From Gammaproteobacteria bacterium (lineage in GTDB: Bacteria > Pseudomonadota > Gammaproteobacteria > Steroidobacterales > Steroidobacteraceae): a stretch of DNA of 45,325 bases. Under the pieces are notes generated by a model, which was given only the letters and a program-made list of their open reading frames with translations, did no database searches and was not told where the DNA came from. Shown piece after piece: positions 23,976 through 30,640 of this stretch. The stretch covers positions 1 through 45,325 of the forward strand of contig JAURMS010000132.1 in the NCBI GenBank assembly GCA_030830595.1, in the 5' to 3' direction. Position 1 is the stretch's first letter, and every line of letters starts with the position of its first letter. Both the position numbers and the translations under genes were made by a program.

Positions 23976-23991
23976 TGGCATGGCTCATGCA
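23976..23991 (+). promoter_or_regulatory. Sigma-54 (RpoN) promoter of glnA
   Basis: TGGCAT-GGCTC-ATGCA has the invariant GG (23977-23978) and GC (23989-23990) at the exact sigma-54 spacing, with two mismatches to TGGCAC-N5-TTGCA. The start would be near 24002, leaving a 30-nt leader with GGAG before the glnA ATG. NtrB/NtrC lie downstream, as expected for nitrogen control. Confidence 0.75.
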
Positions 23992-24031
23992 CCAAGATAG
24001 ATCCAGGCCCATTCCCAACCGGAGACCGATG

Positions 24032-25441
24032 ATGACCCCCGCCGATGTAATCAAGCTGATCAAAGACAAGGAAGCCGCCTACGTCGACCTGCGTTTCACC
24101 GACACGCGCGGCAAGGAACAGCACGTCACCATTCCCTCTCGCTATGTCGACGAGGATTTCTTCACCGACGGCAAGATGTTCGATGGCTCCTCCATCGCCG
24201 GCTGGAAGGGCATCAACGAGTCGGACATGATCCTGATGCCCGACGCCTCCACGGCCATCGTCGATCCATTCTTCGAGCAGCGGACCGTTAACCTTCGTTG
24301 CGACGTCATCGAACCCTCCACCATGCAGGGTTACGAGCGTGATCCCCGCTCCCTGGGCAAGCGAGCCGAGGCGTACCTGAAGTCCACCGGCATCGCCGAC
24401 ACCGCCCTGTTCGGACCGGAAAACGAGTTCTTCGTGTTCGATACCGCCAAGTGGGGCGCAAGCATGAACGGCAGCTTTGCCGAGGTCGACTCGATCCAGG
24501 GCGCCTGGAATTCCTCACTCGAACTGGACGGCATGAACCGCGGCCATCGCCCAGGCGTCAAGGGCGGCTACTTCCCGGTACCGCCGGTCGATGCCTTCCA
24601 GGACATCCGCACCGCCATGTGCATGGCCTGCGAGGAACTGGGCCTGGTGGTCGAGGTGCATCACCATGAGGTCGCGACCGGTGGCCAGTGTGAAATCGGC
24701 ATCGGCGCCAATACCCTGGTGAAGAAGGCTGACGAGGTGCAAATCCTGAAGTACGCCGTGCTGAACGTTGCCCACGGCTACGGCAAGACGGCCACCTTCA
24801 TGCCCAAGCCGCTGGTCGGAGACAATGGCAGCGGCATGCACGTGCACCAGTCCCTGGCGAAGGATGGCAAGAACATCTTCGCAGGCGACAAGTATGCCGG
24901 CCTGTCCGAGACCTGCCTGTACTACATCGGCGGCATCATCAAGCACGCACGCGCCCTGAACGCCTTCACCAACGCCAGCACCAACAGCTACAAGCGCCTG
25001 GTGCCGGGCTTCGAAGCGCCGGTCATGCTGGCCTATTCGGCGCGCAACCGCTCTGCCTCCATCCGTGTGCCTTTCGTCAACAGCCCGAAGGCTCGGCGCA
25101 TCGAGGTGCGCTTCCCGGATTCCACCGCCAACCCGTACTTCGCCTTCGCCGCGATGATGATGGCGGGCCTCGATGGCATCCAGAACAAGATCCATCCCGG
25201 CGACCCGGCCGACAAGGACCTCTACGACCTGGAGCCGGAGGAGGCCAAGGACATCCCCACCGTGTGCCACGCCCTGGACATGGCCCTCGAGTCGCTGGAC
25301 CAGGACCGCGAGTTCCTCAAGCGCGGTGGCGTGTTCACCGACGACGTGATCGATGCGTACATCGGCCTGAAGATGCAGGAAGTCACCCGCCTGCGCATGA
25401 CCACGCATCCGATCGAATACGAGATGTACTACAGCGTCTGA
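24032..25441 (+). CDS. glnA: Glutamine synthetase type I
   Basis: A 469-aa subunit of the dodecameric enzyme that makes glutamine from glutamate, ammonia and ATP. Visible are the N-terminal beta-grasp domain with KMFDGSSIAGW, the catalytic barrel with GPENEFFVFD, VEVHHHEVATGGQCEIG, the GDNGSGMHVHQS loop and NRSASIRVPF. Tyr398 (counting Met), in KDLYDLEPEE, corresponds to the adenylylated tyrosine of GSI-beta enzymes, so GlnE-type control is expected. Two adjacent ATGs exist (24029 and 24032); the second has GGAG at a better seven-base distance and gives the E. coli length of 469. It lies behind a sigma-54 promoter with NtrC-like sites and before ntrBC. Confidence 0.98.
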   Translation: MTPADVIKLIKDKEAAYVDLRFTDTRGKEQHVTIPSRYVDEDFFTDGKMFDGSSIAGWKGINESDMILMPDASTAIVDPFFEQRTVNLRCDVIEPSTMQGYERDPRSLGKRAEAYLKSTGIADTALFGPENEFFVFDTAKWGASMNGSFAEVDSIQGAWNSSLELDGMNRGHRPGVKGGYFPVPPVDAFQDIRTAMCMACEELGLVVEVHHHEVATGGQCEIGIGANTLVKKADEVQILKYAVLNVAHGYGKTATFMPKPLVGDNGSGMHVHQSLAKDGKNIFAGDKYAGLSETCLYYIGGIIKHARALNAFTNASTNSYKRLVPGFEAPVMLAYSARNRSASIRVPFVNSPKARRIEVRFPDSTANPYFAFAAMMMAGLDGIQNKIHPGDPADKDLYDLEPEEAKDIPTVCHALDMALESLDQDREFLKRGGVFTDDVIDAYIGLKMQEVTRLRMTTHPIEYEMYYSV

Positions 25442-25468
25442 AGCCCCAAAGCGGGTATCCTTGGATGC

Positions 25469-26047
25469 ATGCGGATCGTCTTGACGCTCGCCATGATGAG
25501 TCTCCTGGGCCCTGCCGGGGCCCAGGAGATCTATCGCTGGGTGGACGAGGCCGGGGTGGTGCACTACGCCGACCAGCCGGGCGACGATTCCGCGGAGCAG
25601 GTCTTTCTTCCCGGCCAGGGCGCACAACCGGCAACTCCGCCTCCGGCGCCGTCCTTCCAGCCGCCGCCCGTACGCGCCCGGCAGTCCGGGGCAGGGCAGG
25701 CGACCTACCAGTCGCTGCAGTTCGACGAACCAGCTGCCGAGGCCACCTTCTTCGGCGGCAACGTCAGCGTGAACGTAAGCCTCAGCCTCCGGCCGACCTT
25801 GCAGGCGGGGCATACCGTGGCCATCTTCGTGGACGGCCGGCGCGCACCGGGCGACGGGCTGGCGACCACGCTGACAGGCCTGGACCGGGGCACCCACGTC
25901 CTGCGGGCTGCGGTGCTCGACCGTTCCGGGCGGGAATTGTTTGCCTCGCCTTCTATCAATATCTACGTACGCCAACCCTCGGTCGCGACACCCGCCACGG
26001 CGCGCCCCCCGCGGCCTCCCACACCGCCCTCGGCGCCGAGGGGCTGA
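25469..26047 (+). CDS. DUF4124 domain periplasmic protein
   Basis: A 192-aa protein with a clear signal peptide (MRIVLTLAMMSLLGPAGA, cut near residue 18), followed by the DUF4124 pattern IYRWVDEAGVVHYADQPG (about residues 21-38). A Pro-rich linker (55-75) leads to a beta-rich segment (about 90-165; VNVSLSLRPTLQAGH, VDGRR, LDRGTHVLRAAVLD) resembling Ig-like bacterial domains, then a Pro-rich tail. Function is unknown; DUF4124 proteins are found beside glnA-ntrBC in several gammaproteobacteria, as far as I recall. It starts 27 bp after glnA, and TATCCT (25456-25461) lies seven bases before the ATG, so it may have its own promoter with almost no leader. Confidence 0.82.
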   Translation: MRIVLTLAMMSLLGPAGAQEIYRWVDEAGVVHYADQPGDDSAEQVFLPGQGAQPATPPPAPSFQPPPVRARQSGAGQATYQSLQFDEPAAEATFFGGNVSVNVSLSLRPTLQAGHTVAIFVDGRRAPGDGLATTLTGLDRGTHVLRAAVLDRSGRELFASPSINIYVRQPSVATPATARPPRPPTPPSAPRG

Positions 26048-26084
26048 AGCCCACAGGTCTCGCGCCCGCGGAGACCGCCTCCTG

Positions 26085-27173
26085 ATGGCGGCCGTGATGC
26101 ATGCCGAGATGGCCACGCTGCTGGACACGCTGAGCACCGCCATCGTCGTCACCGGCGCCACCGGCGGCATGACCTCCCTCAACCTGTCCGCCGAAGACCT
26201 GCTGGCCACCAGCACCATGGCAGCCCGCGGCAAGCGCTTTGCAGACCTGCTGGCCGGCGGTGAGGACGTAGACGAGCTGATAGCCCGGGCGCGTGCCGGT
26301 GGTGAGGCACTGGTACGACGCGAGTGTGAACTGATCCCCTTGTCACGCGCGGGCTCACGCTACCTGGTGGACTGCACCGTGACGCCGATGGCGCAGGGCG
26401 CCATCGTCGAGATGAACGACATGACGCGCCAGTCGCGCCTGACGCGCGAAACGGCCTTGCTTGCACAGCTCGGCGGCAGCCGGCGCATGGCTCGGCAGCT
26501 GGCGCATGAAATCAAGAATCCGCTCGGTGGCTTGCGGGGTGCTGCACAGCTTCTCGAACGCCAGCTCCCCGACCCGGCCTTGCAGGAATACACCCGAATC
26601 ATCATCGGCGAGGCGGATCGCCTGTGTACCCTCGTGGACAGCCTGGTGGGTCCGCTGCGTCCCCTCCACCTCGAGGCCGTGAACATCCACGAGTTGCTCG
26701 ATCGCGTGTACCGACTGGTATCCGCCGAAGCCGATGCCGGCATTGAAGTGAAGCGCGACTATGACCCGAGCCTGCCAATGATGCGCCTCGACCGCGACCA
26801 GTTGGTCCAGGCCATGCTGAACCTTGGGCGGAACGCCATCCAGGCGCTTGGCAACCGGGGCCGTCTGGTCCTGCGCACCCGCGCGTTGACGGGCGCCACC
26901 ATCGGTGCGCGACGCCATCGGGTGGTGGCCGCCATCCAGTTCGAGGACGATGGACCCGGCGTGCCTCCGGAGTTGCGGGAAACCCTGTTCTATCCGCTGG
27001 TGACGGGCCGAGCGGCCGGCACCGGACTGGGGCTGGCGGTGGCGCAGGACATCGCAACGCGCCATCAGGGCATTGTCGAATTTGATAGCCGACCCGGCCG
27101 CACGGTGTTCTCGATGCTCGTGCCGATCATCCAGACCCATGGTGAAGTGACGAGCGATGAATCGGCAGCTTGA
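26085..27173 (+). CDS. glnL: Nitrogen regulation sensor kinase NtrB (GlnL)
   Basis: A 362-aa soluble histidine kinase that phosphorylates NtrC under nitrogen limitation and acts as its phosphatase when PII (GlnB) signals plenty. There is an N-terminal PAS-like domain (1-120) with ILNTLSTAIVV-type sequence LLDTLSTAIVV, an H-box RQLAHEIKNPLGGLRGAAQLL (His about 145), and an ATPase domain with LDRDQLVQAMLNLGRNAIQAL (N box), FEDDGPGVPPELR (G1) and GTGLGLAVAQDI (G2). No membrane segment is visible, as expected. The ATG at 26085 was chosen because upstream frame sequence is a shadow of the DUF4124 gene. It overlaps ntrC by 17 bp. Confidence 0.93.
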   Translation: MAAVMHAEMATLLDTLSTAIVVTGATGGMTSLNLSAEDLLATSTMAARGKRFADLLAGGEDVDELIARARAGGEALVRRECELIPLSRAGSRYLVDCTVTPMAQGAIVEMNDMTRQSRLTRETALLAQLGGSRRMARQLAHEIKNPLGGLRGAAQLLERQLPDPALQEYTRIIIGEADRLCTLVDSLVGPLRPLHLEAVNIHELLDRVYRLVSAEADAGIEVKRDYDPSLPMMRLDRDQLVQAMLNLGRNAIQALGNRGRLVLRTRALTGATIGARRHRVVAAIQFEDDGPGVPPELRETLFYPLVTGRAAGTGLGLAVAQDIATRHQGIVEFDSRPGRTVFSMLVPIIQTHGEVTSDESAA

Positions 27174-28551
27174 CGTCTGGGTTGTCGACGACGACGCATC
27201 CATCCGGTGGGTACTGGAGAAGGCCCTGCGCCAGGCTGGGATGCGTCCGCGCACCTTCGAACAGGCCGGCGAGGTCACCACGGCGCTGTCTCGCTCGGCC
27301 CCCGACGTGCTGATCACCGACATTCGCATGCCCGGCCAGAGCGGGCTGAAACTGCTGGAGGGCGTGCGCGACAGTCACCCCGTGCTGCCGGTGATCGTCA
27401 TGACCGCCCACTCCGACCTCGACTCAGCAGTAGCCGCCTACCAGGGTGGCGCCTTTGAATACCTGCCAAAACCCTTCGACATCGATCAGGCGATCGACCT
27501 GGTCAGGCGAGCAGCGTCCGTACAGCCTGCACCAGCCGGCATCCCCAGCGCGACGGTCCGGATGCCAGAGATGCTCGGTCAGGCGCCTGCAATGCAGGAA
27601 GTGTTCCGCGCCATCGGCCGCCTGTCGCGTTCCAGCATGACGGTGCTCGTGACCGGTGAATCCGGAACCGGCAAGGAACTGGTGGCCAGGGCGCTGCATC
27701 GGCACAGCCCGCGCTCAGAGGGGCCGTTCATTGCCCTCAACACCTCTGCCTTCACAGCCGAACTGCTGGAATCCGAACTGTTCGGACACGAGAAGGGTGC
27801 CTTCACCGGTGCGGACGCCCAGCGCCGTGGCCGCTTCGAGCAGGCCCATGGCGGAACCCTGTTCCTGGATGAAATCGGCGACATGTCCCTCGCGCTCCAG
27901 ACGCGGCTGCTGCGGGTGTTGGCCGAAGGCGAGTACTACCGGGTTGGTGGCAGTCAGCCGGTCCGGGTCGACGTGCGGGTGATTGCTGCCACCCACCAGG
28001 ATCTTGAGCAGCGTGTGCAGGCCGGCCTGTTCCGCGAGGACCTGCTGCACCGGCTCAACGTGATACGCATCTCCATCCCGCCCCTGCGCGAGCGACGCGA
28101 GGATATCGGGGAACTGTTGAGCTATTACCTCGGTGCGGCGGCTGCGGAACTGGGGGTCGAGGCCAAGACCCTGAGTTCGGAAGCCGAGCAACTGCTCACC
28201 GCCTTCGACTGGCCGGGTAACGTCCGGCAACTCGTCAACGCCACCCGCCGAATGATGGTCACTGCGCCGGGACGCCAAATCACCGCGGCCGACGTTCCGG
28301 CAGAGATTGGCGGCACGACCGCGGAGCCCGCCACGCTCACCTGGTCAAGGGAACTCGACAGCTGGGCGCGCCGACACCTGGCGGGTAGTGAAGAACCGCT
28401 GCTCGATGTCGCGGTACCTGAATTTGAGCGGATACTGATCCGTGCCGCCCTGGCCCGATCGGGTGGCCGGCGTCAGGATGCAGCCAGGCTGCTGGGCTGG
28501 GGTCGCAACACGCTGACCCGCAAACTGCGGGAGCTGGGGATGGAGGACTGA
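27157..28551 (+). CDS. glnG: Nitrogen regulation response regulator NtrC (GlnG)
   Basis: A 464-aa sigma-54 enhancer-binding activator. The receiver (1-120) has VWVVDDDASIRWVLEKAL and phospho-Asp in DVLITDIRMPGQSG. The AAA+ domain (about 140-370) shows VTGESGTGKELVARALH (Walker A), EKGAFTGADAQRRGRFEQAHGG in pieces, where GAFTGA is the sigma-54 contact loop, and LFLDEIGDM. The C-terminus has a Fis-type helix-turn-helix near SGGRRQDAARLLGWGRNTLTRKLREL. It would bind the two sites upstream of glnA. The ATG lies inside the end of ntrB, giving a 17-bp overlap. It ends one base before the stop of a convergent gene, so there is no room for a separate terminator. Confidence 0.96.
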   Translation: MNRQLDVWVVDDDASIRWVLEKALRQAGMRPRTFEQAGEVTTALSRSAPDVLITDIRMPGQSGLKLLEGVRDSHPVLPVIVMTAHSDLDSAVAAYQGGAFEYLPKPFDIDQAIDLVRRAASVQPAPAGIPSATVRMPEMLGQAPAMQEVFRAIGRLSRSSMTVLVTGESGTGKELVARALHRHSPRSEGPFIALNTSAFTAELLESELFGHEKGAFTGADAQRRGRFEQAHGGTLFLDEIGDMSLALQTRLLRVLAEGEYYRVGGSQPVRVDVRVIAATHQDLEQRVQAGLFREDLLHRLNVIRISIPPLRERREDIGELLSYYLGAAAAELGVEAKTLSSEAEQLLTAFDWPGNVRQLVNATRRMMVTAPGRQITAADVPAEIGGTTAEPATLTWSRELDSWARRHLAGSEEPLLDVAVPEFERILIRAALARSGGRRQDAARLLGWGRNTLTRKLRELGMED

Positions 28552-28552
28552 G

Positions 28553-30640
28553 TCAGCCCGTGCCGGTGAGCGCCGCCTGCTGGCGGGTCGCCAGTCGCTC
28601 CATGAAGCCTGCCGGCTCCAGGGGCTTGGCAAACAGATAACCCTGTCCCTCCAGGCAGCCTCGTTGGGCCAGCATCCGATACTGGGCCTCGGTCTCGATG
28701 CCCTCGGCCACAGTGCGCAAACCCAGTGCGCCGGCCACAGCGAGGATGGCATCCAGCACACCTTCCGCGCCCCGGTCGTCGCCCAGGTCGGACACGAAGG
28801 CCCGGTCGATCTTCACGCAGTCCACGGGCAGCGTGCGCAGGTAACTGAGCGACGAGTAGCCCGTGCCGAAGTCGTCCAGCGCGATTGAAATCCCCAGGTC
28901 GCGCAGCACCTGTAGCACTTCGAGCAGGTCTGGACCGGCGTGGATGATCATCGATTCCGTCAGCTCAATTTCCAGGGTTTCGGGCGGCAACCCGTGCCGA
29001 CTCAGGGCATCCTGGACCGTGCTGAGCAGCATGCGCGGCTGCGCCAGCTGGCGGGATGACACGTTGACCGAGACATTGAGCTCGCGGCCCTGCTCACGCC
29101 GCCAGCGTGCGGCCTCGCCACAGGCCTGATTCAGGATCCAGTCACCGATCTCGAGGATCAGCCCCGACTCTTCGGCAACGGCGATGAACTCCAGCGGGGG
29201 AATATTACCCAGCCGCGGATGTGTCCAGCGGATCAGGGCCTCGGCGCCGCGGGTGGAAAGGTCTGCCAGGTGCACTCGCGGCTGGTAGACCAGGCGGAAT
29301 TCCCCACGACGCAGGGCACCATGCATGTCCGCCTCGACTTCCAGGCGCCGGCGCGCCCGTGCCAGGATTTCCGGCGTAAAGAAGCCGTAAGCCGACCCGC
29401 CCTCCTCTGGCAATTTTGCAGCAGTGGCCTGCGAGGCATCGAGCAGCGTTTCCGCCTCGGATTCGTCCTGGGGCCAGAAGGCAATCCCGATGCGGGAGGC
29501 GAGGTTGACCGACCAGTGGGCGCCTTCCACGGGCGGGTTGAGGGCGGTGAGGATTTCCTCGGCGATGGCAGCTGCGGCATAGGTGCTGTCGCAATCCGGC
29601 AAGACCAGTGCGAAGTCTCCGCCACCGAGATGCGACAGCACGCGGCCGGCCACCACTTCCGGGCCTGCGGTACGCATGATGCGCCGCGCCGCGGTCGAGA
29701 TCGCGCGGTTGGCGCCAGCCTGGCCGGCTGATTCCAGGATACGTTCCGGTCCGCGGACGTGGATGCCCAGTACCGCCATCGGCGAGACCCGGCGTCGGCC
29801 ACTCAGGATGGCACCCAGGGAGGTGAGCAGGCTCATCCGGTTGGGGAGGCCGGTCAGTGCATCATGGAGCGTCAGGCGCTCCGCCTCCTGCTGGGCCTCG
29901 CGCAGCATGGTCACGTCCTGGACCGCCAGCGTCAGCCGTCCAGTCGGATCGCTGCCAAGCCTCGAGGCTGCATGCACGTGAATGTGAGCGCCTCCCAGCA
30001 GTTGGCAGTCCAGCCGGAAGGATTCACCGTCGCGCTGCCACTGCGCGATGCAGTAATCGAGCGCACCCCGATCCTCGATGGCCAGGGCGTCACGCAAGCC
30101 AGGCAGGCCGCGGGAGGTCACCGCTTCCCCACCAAGGATGTCGGACACCACGTCAGACACGTCGATGTTCGAGCCTTCGTGGCTCAGCTCCCAGTGCCCG
30201 ATGCGCGCCATGGACTGCACGGCGGCGAGCCGATCGCGATTGATCCGTAGCGCGCGCCGGTTGTCACGATCGCGCAGGATGAAGCGTACCCGCTCCGTCA
30301 GCAGCCGATAGCTGGAGCCCTTGGCCAGGAAGTCGGTGGCCCCGGCCTCGTAGGCGCGGCTGACCGAGGCCACGTCGTCGCGGCTGGTGAGCATCAGGAT
30401 GGGAAGGTCCATGCTGCCGGCCGCAGTGCGGATCTTCTCGCAGGCCTCGAAGCCGTTCATGCGAGGCATCATCACGTCGAGCACCACCACGTCAGGCCGG
30501 ACGTCGGAAAACATCTCGACGGCTTCCTGCCCATCATTGGCGATCACCGGCTCGAAACCGCCAGCCTCGAGTGCGGTGGTGGCAAACAACTGCGCGACGG
30601 GTTCGTCGTCGGCTACGAGGATTCGGGGCTTGTCGCTCAT
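28553..30640 (-). CDS. REC-GGDEF-EAL response regulator, likely c-di-GMP phosphodiesterase
   Basis: A 695-aa cytoplasmic regulator. The receiver (1-125) has VADDEP and phospho-Asp55 in VVVLDVMMPRMNG, plus the conserved Lys in FLAKGSS. A PAS-like segment follows (about 145-260). The GGDEF domain (about 275-430) has HLGGGDFALVLP instead of RLGGDEFA, so cyclase activity is doubtful. The EAL domain (about 440-690) keeps AEALIRW, VNVSSRQL, ELTES, LDDFGTGYSSL, VKIDRAF, VAEGIE and GQGYLFAKPL, so hydrolysis of c-di-GMP is expected. The ATG at 30640 overlaps the stop of the upstream kinase gene by four bases, making it the obvious output partner of that kinase. A longer frame to 30766 has no support. 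Confidence 0.92.
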   Translation of the reverse strand: MSDKPRILVADDEPVAQLFATTALEAGGFEPVIANDGQEAVEMFSDVRPDVVVLDVMMPRMNGFEACEKIRTAAGSMDLPILMLTSRDDVASVSRAYEAGATDFLAKGSSYRLLTERVRFILRDRDNRRALRINRDRLAAVQSMARIGHWELSHEGSNIDVSDVVSDILGGEAVTSRGLPGLRDALAIEDRGALDYCIAQWQRDGESFRLDCQLLGGAHIHVHAASRLGSDPTGRLTLAVQDVTMLREAQQEAERLTLHDALTGLPNRMSLLTSLGAILSGRRRVSPMAVLGIHVRGPERILESAGQAGANRAISTAARRIMRTAGPEVVAGRVLSHLGGGDFALVLPDCDSTYAAAAIAEEILTALNPPVEGAHWSVNLASRIGIAFWPQDESEAETLLDASQATAAKLPEEGGSAYGFFTPEILARARRRLEVEADMHGALRRGEFRLVYQPRVHLADLSTRGAEALIRWTHPRLGNIPPLEFIAVAEESGLILEIGDWILNQACGEAARWRREQGRELNVSVNVSSRQLAQPRMLLSTVQDALSRHGLPPETLEIELTESMIIHAGPDLLEVLQVLRDLGISIALDDFGTGYSSLSYLRTLPVDCVKIDRAFVSDLGDDRGAEGVLDAILAVAGALGLRTVAEGIETEAQYRMLAQRGCLEGQGYLFAKPLEPAGFMERLATRQQAALTGTG

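Noticed and set aside
23784..23981. N-terminal extension of GlyQ
   Set aside because: It would add 66 residues not found in the family and cross the glnA enhancer region; ATG 23783 gives the standard length.
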